Positions 1-7,498 of a DNA stretch of 10,622 bases are shown here, one piece after another. Position 1 is the stretch's first letter. Each line of letters begins with the position of its first letter. Where the stretch lies: NCBI GenBank assembly GCA_947595555.1, contig CANQES010000049.1:1-10622 (forward strand), read 5' to 3'. Below the pieces are notes generated by a model. The model was given only the letters and a program-made list of their open reading frames with translations, searched no databases and was not told the origin of the DNA. The position numbers and the translations under genes are program-made. The DNA comes from an uncultured Clostridia bacterium (GTDB lineage: Bacteria > Bacillota > Clostridia > TANB77 > CAG-508).

Positions 1-2
1 GA

Positions 3-50
3 GCAGAAGCAGCTGCTATGTTATTCAAATATAGTACTAATGTACAATAA
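3..50 (+). CDS. C-terminal tail of an upstream gene (partial)
   Basis: Frame 3 is open from the window edge to a TAA at 48-50 and reads AEAAAMLFKYSTNVQ. The other two frames give less protein-like peptides, and the Ala-rich start uses GC-richer codons than the surrounding non-coding DNA. A terminator-like hairpin follows 16 bases after the stop, as expected at a gene end. Only 15 residues are visible, so the family cannot be named. It may be the previous gene of the polysaccharide locus or an unrelated neighbour. Confidence 0.4.
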   Translation, partial: AEAAAMLFKYSTNVQ

Positions 51-66
51 TAGAATATTAATGAAT

Positions 67-95
67 AGATTACCTAATTCTTAGGGTAATCTTTT
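67..95 (+). terminator. Rho-independent terminator-like hairpin before the polysaccharide genes
   Basis: The arms AGATTACC (67-74) and GGTAATCT (85-92) are perfectly complementary and enclose a 10-base loop, followed by TTTT (92-95). It lies between the stop at 48-50 and the ATG at 125. Only about 30 bases separate it from that ATG, which leaves little room for a promoter. It may therefore be a partial terminator or attenuator that the downstream genes are read through. Confidence 0.5.
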
Positions 96-124
96 CAATT
101 ATATAAAAATGAAAAGGGATAAAA

Positions 125-1192
125 ATGGAAAGTAAAAAAGAAGAAAGAATATTTCAATATGATTTAATGAGAGTAGTTTTCATGCTAATGGTATTAGGAG
201 TGCATGTACTAAGCTGCATAAAACAATTTATGGAGCCGTATAACACTACATGGTATGCAATAACTATTGCAACTGATTTGTTTATGATAGGAAATCCACT
301 ATTTTTTATGCTAAGTGGGAAATTTAATTTAAATAAAAATTTTTCAGAAAAAGAAGATTACAAGAAATTCTATGTAAAAAGGGTAATGTCAATTATATTA
401 CCATTTATTATTGTTTCTATACTAGTTTATATTATAAATAATACTAATTTAAGTGTAGTTGATTATTTACAAAAAATGTTAGCAGGGAAAATAAGTGGAA
501 CTTATTGGTTTATTTATTATTTAATAGGAATTTTAATACTTTCTCCATTTTTTTCAAAATTATTGAAAAACTTATCTTTATGGGAAAAGAAATTATTTTT
601 GCTTATAGGTTTTTGTATGAATGCTTTTATTACTATTTGGGCTTTTTTCAAAATACCTAATATGATGACATTTGCAACTGTTGGATTAGTAGGATGGCAC
701 TTTTATTATTTTGCAGGCTATTTAATAGAAGATATTTTTCCAAGTAAAAAACAAAGAAATATTTTGATTATAATTGGTGTTGTAGCATTAATTAGTCAGA
801 TATTAATTAGACGTTTTATGAATTATAGTTATAGATTAACAGATCCAAGTCCACTTCTTACTTTACAAGCATTTGGATTATATGTCTTCTTGTTAGATAA
901 AGTAAAAATTAATATAACAAAAATACAAAAAGCAATTTCTAAAGTAGCTCAATATAGTTTTACATTTTACTTATTGCATATGGTGGTAGTATCAAGAGTA
1001 GCAAATTTATTTCCACTAAAAATAACGGCAACACATAACATGTTATTTGGTGTTTGTATTTTTGTAATTAGTTTTGTTATAACATTAGGTTTATCTATTG
1101 TAATTCAAAAAATTATTATAAATCCATTGAAGAAGATACTGGAAAAAGGATTTACTTTTGCTTTTGATAATGATAAAATGAAACAAAAATAA
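125..1192 (+). CDS. Acyltransferase-3 family membrane protein (putative polysaccharide O-acyltransferase)
   Basis: The 355-residue protein has about ten hydrophobic segments and the hallmarks of the acyltransferase-3 family (OatA/WecH-like). These are a cytoplasmic start leading into YDLMR (residues 12-16, with Asp13 and Arg16), the conserved His27 in the first membrane span (LGVHVLS), the short PLFFMLSGKF segment near 58-67, and a late FTFYLLHMVV segment with a His. The family transfers acetyl or similar acyl groups across the membrane onto sugars. No C-terminal SGNH domain is fused, so it is the membrane-only type. The chosen ATG follows AAAAGGGA with good spacing. Its stop lies 13 bases before the polymerase start, so it belongs to the operon and probably decorates the locus glycan. 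The acyl group and acceptor sugar cannot be read from the sequence. Confidence 0.87.
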   Translation: MESKKEERIFQYDLMRVVFMLMVLGVHVLSCIKQFMEPYNTTWYAITIATDLFMIGNPLFFMLSGKFNLNKNFSEKEDYKKFYVKRVMSIILPFIIVSILVYIINNTNLSVVDYLQKMLAGKISGTYWFIYYLIGILILSPFFSKLLKNLSLWEKKLFLLIGFCMNAFITIWAFFKIPNMMTFATVGLVGWHFYYFAGYLIEDIFPSKKQRNILIIIGVVALISQILIRRFMNYSYRLTDPSPLLTLQAFGLYVFLLDKVKINITKIQKAISKVAQYSFTFYLLHMVVVSRVANLFPLKITATHNMLFGVCIFVISFVITLGLSIVIQKIIINPLKKILEKGFTFAFDNDKMKQK

Positions 1193-1205
1193 AAGGGAGT
1201 TAAAC

Positions 1206-2348
1206 ATGATTGTATATATATTAATGTTAATAATATCAATTATATTCTTAATATTAGCACAAAAAACCAAACATAAAAAACTGGGCATATTATATTATAT
1301 ATTAGCCACGTTACCTTTTTTTATAGTATCATCTTTTAGATATGGACTAGGTGTAGATTATCACAAAAGATACGTTTGGGATTTCAGCAATATGTCAAAA
1401 GGAATGGACATACCAAATTTAGAAATAGGTTTTAAATTATTAATACAATTTATCCAATTATTTTCTAATGACTATGTATGGATATTTATAATATCATCTG
1501 CTATTATAATTGGATGTATCATGACAACAATAGTGAAAAAATCTAATAATGTAATATTGAGTGTATTGATATTTTTTGTATGTGGTCACTTTTTCTATTC
1601 TTTAAATATAATGAGACAATATATTGCAATTGCGATTATTTTGTTTTCATACCAATTCTTATTGAAAAAGAAACAAAAGATATGGTATGCATTAGGTGTA
1701 ATATTAGCGACAACAATACATAGTACAAGTATAGTTATGCTAGCATTATTGTTTTTAGACAAAAAAATGTTAGGACATATAAAGGTTGTACTACCAATAA
1801 CAGCAATAATATTAATATTAAATACAAAACTATTTGATATAATCGGATTACTAATACAAAATACAAGATTTAGTATTTATTTAACGGGCAAGTTAGCAGT
1901 GGGCGATATATCAGTAATTCTAATGATAGAAAATATATTGTTATATTTAGGAATGTATTATATTTATAAGAAAAATCAAAAAAGAGATATAATATCCACA
2001 GAGGATATATTGTTTTTGAATATACAAGCAATAACTGTAGTAATAATAGCATTAGGTGCAATACATAGTTTATTTTTTAGAATAGTATTCTACTTTTCAA
2101 TATTTCAAGTTATATCAATTCCTCATTTCATAGAACGACTAGATGTAAAAGATATGATAGAAGATATTAAAAAAATAACGAAAGATAAAATTAAATTGAC
2201 AAAATTATTACCTAAAATGAAATTAATTATTACGATATTTATAATGATTATATTTACAATGCATTTTTTTAGAACATTTATTATTTTTAATGAATGTGAA
2301 GTAATACCATATAAAACAATTTTCGCAAAAGATATAGAAATTTACTAA
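1206..2348 (+). CDS. EpsG-family polysaccharide polymerase (Wzy-type)
   Basis: The 380-residue, strongly hydrophobic protein has about ten membrane spans. It carries the EpsG/Wzy pattern: FRYGLGVDY at 44-52, EIGFKLL at 73-79, NIMRQYIAIAIIL at 134-146, and an ATTIHSTSI segment with His172. EpsG-family proteins polymerise lipid-linked repeat units on the outer face of the membrane in Wzx/Wzy pathways. Wzy proteins diverge too far in sequence for the linkage to be predicted. GGGAG at 1195-1199 gives a good ribosome binding site for this ATG. It sits between the acyltransferase and the pyruvyltransferase-family gene (16-base gap to the latter), in the same locus as the flippase. The C-terminal part (about 305-345) is Lys-rich and then ends in a last hydrophobic span. 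Confidence 0.85.
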   Translation: MIVYILMLIISIIFLILAQKTKHKKLGILYYILATLPFFIVSSFRYGLGVDYHKRYVWDFSNMSKGMDIPNLEIGFKLLIQFIQLFSNDYVWIFIISSAIIIGCIMTTIVKKSNNVILSVLIFFVCGHFFYSLNIMRQYIAIAIILFSYQFLLKKKQKIWYALGVILATTIHSTSIVMLALLFLDKKMLGHIKVVLPITAIILILNTKLFDIIGLLIQNTRFSIYLTGKLAVGDISVILMIENILLYLGMYYIYKKNQKRDIISTEDILFLNIQAITVVIIALGAIHSLFFRIVFYFSIFQVISIPHFIERLDVKDMIEDIKKITKDKIKLTKLLPKMKLIITIFIMIIFTMHFFRTFIIFNECEVIPYKTIFAKDIEIY

Positions 2349-2364
2349 TAATTGGGAGAAATAA

Positions 2365-3390
2365 ATGAAGATATATGTAAATGCTTATTTATTTAAAAAT
2401 TTAGGGGACGATTTATTTTTAAACATTTTAACACATCGTTATCCTCAACATATGTTTTATATTATATCAAATATATATAAATCAGAGCAAAACAGAAAAG
2501 TTCTAAAAAACACAATTTTTATGAAGGTATTAAATAAACTAGGACTTAAAAGTAAGATATATATTAACACAAAAGACATATCAATGTCTATTGGGGGGAG
2601 CATGTATATAGAAGGATGGCCTCTCATGAAAAGAAATAAAACTTTTGGGAATAATCCATATTATATTTTAGGAAGTAATTTTGGACCATATAAAACTCAA
2701 GAATTTTATCAAGAGGCATATAAACTATTTGAAGGAGCAGAAGATGTATGCTTTAGAGATCAATATTCTTATTCATTATTCGAAAAGTTACCAAATGTGA
2801 GATGTGCACCAGACATTGTTTTTACATTAGATACATCAAAAATACAAATTACAAATGAAAAAAAAGTAATTATATCTGTCATTGATTGTGAAACAAAGAT
2901 AGGAAAACAATATCAAGAAAAATATGAAAATATGATAAAATATATGATAAGATTTTTTACGCAAAGACATTATAGAATTTGCCTTATGTCATTTTGTAAA
3001 TTAGAAAATGATGAAAAAGCTATTAAAAGGATATTAGCATCATTAGAAGATGATATAAAAGAAAATATAGAAGAATATGACTATGAAGGAAACATAGAAG
3101 AAGCTTTAAATGTTATAGGACAAGCACAAATAATTATAGGTACTAGATTTCATGCTAATATTTTAGGTTTGTTGTTAAAAAAGACAGTAATTCCTATAAT
3201 ATATAGCGATAAAACAAAGGACTTATTAAAAGATATTGATTTCAAAGGAAAAATAATTGATATAAAAAAAGAAGAAAACTGTATTTTAGAGGAAAAGGAT
3301 TTAGAATATAAAAAAGATATAACAGAACAAATAAAAGAAGCGGAAAAGCAATTTCAAAAATTAGATGAGGTATTAAAAGAAAATGAATAA
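2365..3390 (+). CDS. Polysaccharide pyruvyl transferase family protein
   Basis: The 341-residue soluble protein matches the polysaccharide pyruvyl transferase family (CsaB/WcaK-like). It shows NLGDDLFL at 12-19, SIGGSMYIEGW at 75-85, LGSNFGPYK at 102-110, the VCFRDQYSYSLFEKL segment at 128-142, CAPDIVFTL at 147-155, and the late IIGTRFHANILGLL segment with Arg261 and His263. The family moves pyruvate from phosphoenolpyruvate onto a sugar as a ketal, which adds negative charge. Some relatives act as glycosyltransferases, so the exact reaction is not certain. GGGAG at 2354-2358 precedes the ATG. The last 8 bases overlap the flippase start, which suggests translational coupling. The C-terminal 35 residues are a charged helix. 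Confidence 0.85.
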   Translation: MKIYVNAYLFKNLGDDLFLNILTHRYPQHMFYIISNIYKSEQNRKVLKNTIFMKVLNKLGLKSKIYINTKDISMSIGGSMYIEGWPLMKRNKTFGNNPYYILGSNFGPYKTQEFYQEAYKLFEGAEDVCFRDQYSYSLFEKLPNVRCAPDIVFTLDTSKIQITNEKKVIISVIDCETKIGKQYQEKYENMIKYMIRFFTQRHYRICLMSFCKLENDEKAIKRILASLEDDIKENIEEYDYEGNIEEALNVIGQAQIIIGTRFHANILGLLLKKTVIPIIYSDKTKDLLKDIDFKGKIIDIKKEENCILEEKDLEYKKDITEQIKEAEKQFQKLDEVLKENE

Positions 3391-4792
3391 AGAAAAGCAA
3401 TTAATAAAAAATACAGCAATTGTATCATTTGGAAAAATAGCAACACAATTAGTTACATTTTTCTTATTACCATTATATACAGCTCTTTTAACAACAGAAG
3501 AATATGGAGTAGTAGATTTATTAAATACTTTAGTTAGCTTACTTTTACCAATTGTTACATTACAAATAGAGCAAGGAATATTTAGATATTTAATAGACAA
3601 CAGGGAAAAAGAAGAAGAGAAAAAATATATAATATCTACAGCAATGTTTTTTATAATTTTTCAGGCAGTCATATATCTAGCTATATTTTTTATAATTAGC
3701 AGTTATATTCACAATGAATACAAATATTTTTTAGCTACTAATTTAATAGCAGGAATGTTATCTACAATATTATTACAGATGTCAAGAGGACTTGGAGACA
3801 ACTTGAGATATGCAATTGGAAGTTTTATATCAGGAGTTATTATTGTAATTTTAAATGTACTACTTATTGCAGTTTTTCATATGGGAGCATATGGAATGAT
3901 AATAGCTACTTTAATAGGAAATTTATCTTGTGCTTTATATATAGTTATTAGCAAAAAAATATATAAGTATATACATATAAAAGGATTTAATAAAACATAT
4001 CTAAAAAATATGTTAAAATATTCTATACCATTGGTACCTAATGTTATATCATGGTGGGTTGTAGATGCATCAGATAGAACTCTTGTTACCTATTTTTTTG
4101 GAATTGGTATGAATGGAATATTATCTGCAGCTACTAAATTTTCAAATGTAGTAACTACTTTGTATAGTGTGTTTAACCTAACATGGACGGAATCAGCAGC
4201 GATGAATATAGATTCAGACGATAAGGATGAGTTTTTTAGCAAAATACTAGATTTTAATATTCGTTTTTTTGGAGCTATTATATTAGGAATTATAGCGTTT
4301 ATGCCATTTGTATTTTCTATTATTATAAATGAGACATTTCATGAAGCATATTTTCAAATACCAATTTTAATGATAGCAAGCATATTTAATATTTCCACAG
4401 GTTTTCTAGGTTCAATTTATGTGGCAAAAAAAATAACAAAAGAAATTGCAAAAACCTCAATTTTATCAGCAGCTATAAATTTAATCATAAATGTGGCGCT
4501 AATTAAGTTTATTGGACTTTATGCAGCATCTATATCTACAGCAGTTTCTTATTTTGCAATGACAGTTTACAGAGCAATAGATGTTAGAAAATATATAAAA
4601 TTAAAGATAGATAAAAAGGTATTTTTCTCTTATGTAGTAATGTTGGTAATAACAACATTATTCTACTATTTACAGATGAAAACAATGTCTTTAATAATAG
4701 CAATTTTTGTAAGTATTTATGCAATTATTTTGAATAAACATAGTTTTAAATTTATTTTAGATTTAGTAAAAAGGAAAATAAGATGGAGTTAA
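3383..4792 (+). CDS. Wzx-type polysaccharide flippase
   Basis: The 469-residue integral membrane protein has a dozen or more hydrophobic segments and the polysaccharide-exporter (MOP superfamily) layout. The N-terminus KNTAIVSFGKIATQLVTFFL is followed by LPLYTALLTTEEYGVVDL, which is the classic first-helix and loop signature. The central SIPLVPNVISWWVVDASDRT stretch (about 214-233) is also typical. Such proteins flip undecaprenyl-diphosphate-linked repeat units outward for the polymerase. Its start overlaps the previous gene by 8 bases, with a GAGG at 3367-3370. Its end (Arg-Trp-Ser-stop) overlaps the glycosyltransferase start by 10 bases. The length is normal and no defect is visible. Confidence 0.9.
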   Translation: MNKEKQLIKNTAIVSFGKIATQLVTFFLLPLYTALLTTEEYGVVDLLNTLVSLLLPIVTLQIEQGIFRYLIDNREKEEEKKYIISTAMFFIIFQAVIYLAIFFIISSYIHNEYKYFLATNLIAGMLSTILLQMSRGLGDNLRYAIGSFISGVIIVILNVLLIAVFHMGAYGMIIATLIGNLSCALYIVISKKIYKYIHIKGFNKTYLKNMLKYSIPLVPNVISWWVVDASDRTLVTYFFGIGMNGILSAATKFSNVVTTLYSVFNLTWTESAAMNIDSDDKDEFFSKILDFNIRFFGAIILGIIAFMPFVFSIIINETFHEAYFQIPILMIASIFNISTGFLGSIYVAKKITKEIAKTSILSAAINLIINVALIKFIGLYAASISTAVSYFAMTVYRAIDVRKYIKLKIDKKVFFSYVVMLVITTLFYYLQMKTMSLIIAIFVSIYAIILNKHSFKFILDLVKRKIRWS

Positions 4793-5832
4793 TTAGTATT
4801 ATTATACCAGTATATAATGGTGAAAAATGGATAAAAAGGTGTATAGAATCTATTTTAAATCAAACATATCCTAATATTGAGATTATTATAATTAATGATG
4901 GCTCAACTGATAATAGCCTAGATATTTGCAAAAAATATGAAAAAGAAAATGTAACAATCATTGACAAAGAAAATAGTGGTGTTAGTGATTGTAGAAATAT
5001 AGGAATACAAAATGCAAAAGGAAAATATTTATTTTTTGTAGATATAGATGATTTTATAAAAGAAGAGACATTAGAAGAATTATATAAAATTGCAAAAAAA
5101 TATGACGCAGATATTGTAAAATGCAATTACCAAGAGATAGAAGATTCAGGAGATGTAATAAAAGAAACTAGTTTTGAAAAGCTTAGAGAATTTAACATAG
5201 AAAATAAACAAGACAAAGATGAATTATATAGCTTATTAATAAATACTTATAAATTTCATAATGTATGGGGACAATTAATTTTGACTTCACAAGCTAAAAA
5301 GTGCAAATTTGATATTGACTTAGTAATGGGAGAAGATTTTATTTATAATTATGAAATATTTAGTCAATGTAAGAAAATAGTTGTTGTACCACAATACTAT
5401 TATTGTTATTATTATAATTCTAATGGAATGGCATTTAACCAAAATATTAATAAGATAAAAAGAAAAATAGAAGATACAATTTATGTGTATAAAAAAATTT
5501 TGGAGAATAATCAAAATTTAGAAAGAGATATTATTTTAAGTAATGCAATAAGAGAAATTACACGTCATATTGTTACAATTTCAACTAATAAAGAGATAAC
5601 ATTAAAAGAAAAGAAAGAGTATTTGAAGAAAATAGTAAAAGATGAATTATTTAAAGAAGCAGGACATACTATACAACTACATGATGTAGAATTGAAAAAT
5701 AGTAGACACAAAATAGCAGCCAAATATTTGTTGAAAGGGGATTATAATAAGTTATATATATATTTGCAATATATATATAATCCAATTAAAAGGATAACAA
5801 TTTGGGTGAGGGGTAAAAATGAAAAAATATGA
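4783..5832 (+). CDS. Family 2 glycosyltransferase (GT-A fold)
   Basis: The 349-residue cytoplasmic enzyme starts directly with the GT2 nucleotide-sugar fold: SIIIPVYNGEKWIKRCIESI at 5-24, NQTYPNIEIIIINDGSTD at 26-43 with Asp39, SGVSDCRNIG at 65-74, the metal-binding VDIDD at 86-90, and the likely catalytic acid region GEDFIYNYEIF at 183-193. The C-terminal third is helical, charged and not diagnostic. It transfers one sugar during assembly of the repeat unit. The galactofuranose supplier lies immediately downstream, so a galactofuranosyl transfer is possible but not shown. AAGGA at 4771-4775 is its ribosome binding site. The gene overlaps glf by 14 bases and ends in KNEKI, encoded by the glf start read in another frame. 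Confidence 0.9.
   Translation: MELISIIIPVYNGEKWIKRCIESILNQTYPNIEIIIINDGSTDNSLDICKKYEKENVTIIDKENSGVSDCRNIGIQNAKGKYLFFVDIDDFIKEETLEELYKIAKKYDADIVKCNYQEIEDSGDVIKETSFEKLREFNIENKQDKDELYSLLINTYKFHNVWGQLILTSQAKKCKFDIDLVMGEDFIYNYEIFSQCKKIVVVPQYYYCYYYNSNGMAFNQNINKIKRKIEDTIYVYKKILENNQNLERDIILSNAIREITRHIVTISTNKEITLKEKKEYLKKIVKDELFKEAGHTIQLHDVELKNSRHKIAAKYLLKGDYNKLYIYLQYIYNPIKRITIWVRGKNEKI
5752..5780. repeat. Perfect 13-bp AT palindrome with 3-base loop inside the GT2 gene
   Basis: TTATATATATATT (5752-5764) and its exact reverse complement (5768-5780) flank the loop TGC. It lies in codons for the LYIYLQYIYN region of the glycosyltransferase, about 40 bases before the glf start. It could fold in DNA or mRNA. 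It consists only of AT repeats in an AT-rich genome, so it may be a by-product of composition. Confidence 0.6.
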
Positions 5833-6919
5833 TTATTTAATAGTAGGTTCAGGTTTGTTTGGTTCCATATTTGCTTATGAAGCAAATAAGAAAGAAAAAA
5901 AATGTCTAGTAATTGATAAACGTTCTCATATTGGAGGAAACATTTATACAAAAAATATAGATGAAATTCAAGTACATCAATATGGTGCACATATATTTCA
6001 TACAAGCAATAAAGAAGTATGGCAATATATAAATCAATTTGCGGAATTTAATAGATATACAAACTCTCCAATAGCACGTTACAAAGATGAATTATATAAT
6101 ATGCCATTTAATATGAATACATTTAACAAATTATGGGGAGTTATAACTCCTATTGAAGCAAAAAATAAAATTGAGAAAGAGAAAAAAGAAGCGGGAATTA
6201 CAAATCCTAAAAATTTGGAAGAGCAAGCAATAAGCCTAGTAGGAAAAACCATTTATGAGAAACTAATAAAAGGATATACGGAAAAGCAATGGGGAAGAAA
6301 AGCTACAGAATTACCAAACTTTATAATAAAAAGACTTCCTGTTCGCTTTACATATGACAATAACTATTTTAATGATACATATCAAGGAATACCAATTGGA
6401 GGATATACAAAGATTATTGAAAAAATGTTAGAAGGAATAGATGTAAAGTTAAATTGCAACTTTTTTGATAATAGAAAAGAATTAGAACAATTAGCAGATA
6501 AAATAATATTTACAGGTCCAATTGATGAATTTTATAATTATAAATTTGGCGAACTAGAATATAGAAGTTTAAGATTTGAAACAGACATTTTAAACGAAGA
6601 AAATTATCAAGGAAATGCAGTTGTTAATTACACTGAATATGAAGTTCCATATACGAGAATAATAGAGCATAAACATTTTGAATATGTCACACAACCCAAT
6701 ACAGTTATTACAAGAGAATATCCAGATAGTTGGAATCGTAGCAAAGAACCATATTATCCAATTAATGATGAAAAAAATAATAAATTATATGAAAAATATA
6801 AAATACTAGCAAGTAAAAACCCAAATATTATTTTTGGTGGAAGACTAGGCGAATATAAGTATTATGATATGGATAAGGTAATATTAAAAGCATTAAATTG
6901 CGTAAGAAATGAGATGTAA
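5819..6919 (+). CDS. glf: UDP-galactopyranose mutase, intact copy
   Basis: The 366-residue flavoenzyme interconverts UDP-galactopyranose and UDP-galactofuranose in the cytoplasm, supplying Galf for surface glycans. Visible features are the FAD-binding GSGLFGS at 10-16 after a beta strand, the family pattern HIGGNIY at 37-43, HQYGAHIFHTSN at 53-64, YTEKQWGR at 153-160, the RLPVRFTYDNNYF segment at 172-184, IPIGGYT at 191-197, YTRIIEHKHFE at 278-288 with the expected catalytic Arg280, and GRLGEYKYYDMD at 341-352. Length is normal for the family. GAGGGG at 5808-5813 precedes the ATG with 5-base spacing, and the start lies inside the glycosyltransferase gene. It is the last gene of this block. 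A second, broken copy lies 2.1 kb downstream. Confidence 0.95.
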   Translation: MKKYDYLIVGSGLFGSIFAYEANKKEKKCLVIDKRSHIGGNIYTKNIDEIQVHQYGAHIFHTSNKEVWQYINQFAEFNRYTNSPIARYKDELYNMPFNMNTFNKLWGVITPIEAKNKIEKEKKEAGITNPKNLEEQAISLVGKTIYEKLIKGYTEKQWGRKATELPNFIIKRLPVRFTYDNNYFNDTYQGIPIGGYTKIIEKMLEGIDVKLNCNFFDNRKELEQLADKIIFTGPIDEFYNYKFGELEYRSLRFETDILNEENYQGNAVVNYTEYEVPYTRIIEHKHFEYVTQPNTVITREYPDSWNRSKEPYYPINDEKNNKLYEKYKILASKNPNIIFGGRLGEYKYYDMDKVILKALNCVRNEM

Positions 6920-6947
6920 AAATTTACTTTAAAATTACAAAAAGTAC

Positions 6948-6976
6948 TTGAAAAATATAGATAGATATGTTAGAAT
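6948..6976 (+). promoter_or_regulatory. Candidate sigma-A promoter after glf
   Basis: TTGAAA (6948-6953) and TAGAAT (6971-6976) are separated by 17 bases. A TG one base upstream of the -10 box (6968-6969) gives an extended -10. Transcription would start near 6983, right at the left arm of the inverted repeat described below. In such AT-rich DNA a match of this quality can arise by chance, so it remains a candidate. Confidence 0.4.
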
Positions 6977-6977
6977 A

Positions 6978-7002
6978 AAAAACATAATTTATCTATGTTT
7001 TT
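6978..7002 (+). terminator. AT-only hairpin with T-rich 3' side after glf
   Basis: AAAAACATA (6978-6986) pairs with TATGTTTTT (6994-7002) around a 7-base loop. It lies 58 bases after the intact glf stop and could end that operon, although the stem has only one GC pair. The left side can also pair imperfectly with 6957-6971, so two alternative folds compete. Positions 6919-6927 and 7009-7017 form a further 9-bp inverted repeat around it. Confidence 0.35.
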
Positions 7003-7005
7003 ATA
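6985..7005 (+). repeat. Left arm of an inverted repeat flanking the coiled-coil gene
   Basis: The first 16 bases (TAATTTATCTATGTTT) are the perfect reverse complement of 7504-7519, and over 21 bases there is one mismatch. Both arms lie in the non-coding flanks of the coiled-coil gene. Two bases CA occur just outside each arm (6983-6984 and 7520-7521), too short to prove a target duplication. Confidence 0.6.
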
Positions 7006-7068
7006 TAGGTAAATTTTCAATCTAATTTGTTTTTTTAATTCAATTTTTATTTTATATCGATAACAATT

Positions 7069-7098
7069 TTGCTTCTTTTGCTTTAGAAATATTATAAT
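7069..7098 (+). promoter_or_regulatory. Candidate promoter for the coiled-coil/LCP/VanZ genes
   Basis: A perfect TATAAT (7093-7098) is preceded at 18 bases by TTGCTT (7069-7074). The predicted transcript starts near 7105 and carries a short leader with a near-perfect AAAGGAGGA ribosome binding site at 7127-7135. This is the best-placed promoter for the genes from 7140 onward, since the gaps after that are only 60 bases or less. A small palindrome, TATCGATA (7055-7062), lies just upstream and could be a binding site. Confidence 0.5.
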
Positions 7099-7139
7099 AG
7101 TTAGATATAAATTAAATTTTATAATGAAAGGAGGACTAT

Positions 7140-7484
7140 ATGACTGTTGATGAATTATGGGAAAAACTAAAACCTTTTATGGAAAAAGTTCTTGAAGAAA
7201 TAAGCATACTAAAGAGCGATGTGAGCATACTAAAAGAGAAAGTAAGTGCATTAGAAGAAGATGTAAGCACACTAAAAAGTGATGTAAGCACATTAAAGAC
7301 TGATATGCATGCAGTCAAAGATGTTAATATGACAAAACTTATAACAATACAATTAGAAACAAGAAAAGACATAGAAAAACTTAATAAAAAATTAGACGAA
7401 AGCATAGAAAAGAACGAGCTAGATCACAAAAAATTTGAATATCAAATTGCAAATTTAGAATGGAAAACTAAAATAGTTAATTAA
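7140..7484 (+). CDS. Small coiled-coil protein with tandem heptads, function unknown
   Basis: The 114-residue, charged protein has no signal peptide and no membrane span. Residues 22-56 are five consecutive seven-residue units of the form S-x-L-K-x-D-V, with hydrophobic residues at heptad spacing. They give a parallel coiled coil and probably oligomerise. A short amphipathic N-terminus (DELWEKLKPFMEKVLEEI) precedes them, and a second helical, Lys/Glu-rich stretch follows (about 60-114, ending EYQIANLEWKTKIVN). Its plan resembles small uncharacterised Firmicute coiled-coil proteins of the same architecture, but I recognise no named family. The AAAGGAGGA ribosome binding site at 7127-7135 is the strongest in the window, which suggests good expression. 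It is bounded by the inverted repeat 6985-7005/7499-7519 and lies ahead of the LCP gene, without evidence of a shared function. Confidence 0.8.
   Translation: MTVDELWEKLKPFMEKVLEEISILKSDVSILKEKVSALEEDVSTLKSDVSTLKTDMHAVKDVNMTKLITIQLETRKDIEKLNKKLDESIEKNELDHKKFEYQIANLEWKTKIVN
7203..7307 (+). repeat. Five tandem 21-bp repeats inside the coiled-coil gene
   Basis: The units are 7203-7223, 7224-7244, 7245-7265, 7266-7286 and 7287-7307, each encoding one heptad. They begin AGCATACTAAA or AGCACATTAAA and mostly end GATGTA or a close variant. Units 1 and 2, and 4 and 5, share long identical stretches. Because a unit is 21 bases, gain or loss of units keeps the frame and changes coiled-coil length by one heptad. 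Confidence 0.85.
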
Positions 7485-7498
7485 AATCTAAAATGTCT

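Noticed and set aside
21..57. Promoter before the acyltransferase gene (TTATTC with TACAAT)
   Set aside because: The -35 match is poor, the spacing is 16, and any transcript would run directly into the hairpin at 67-95.
7203..7307. CRISPR-like array
   Set aside because: The repeats are contiguous without spacers, are 21 bases long, and encode heptads in frame.
7136..7405. 89-codon open frame on the minus strand
   Set aside because: It is the mirror of the repetitive coiled-coil gene. Its Ser/Leu/Thr-rich product simply reflects the repeated codons, and the plus strand has the promoter and ribosome binding site.
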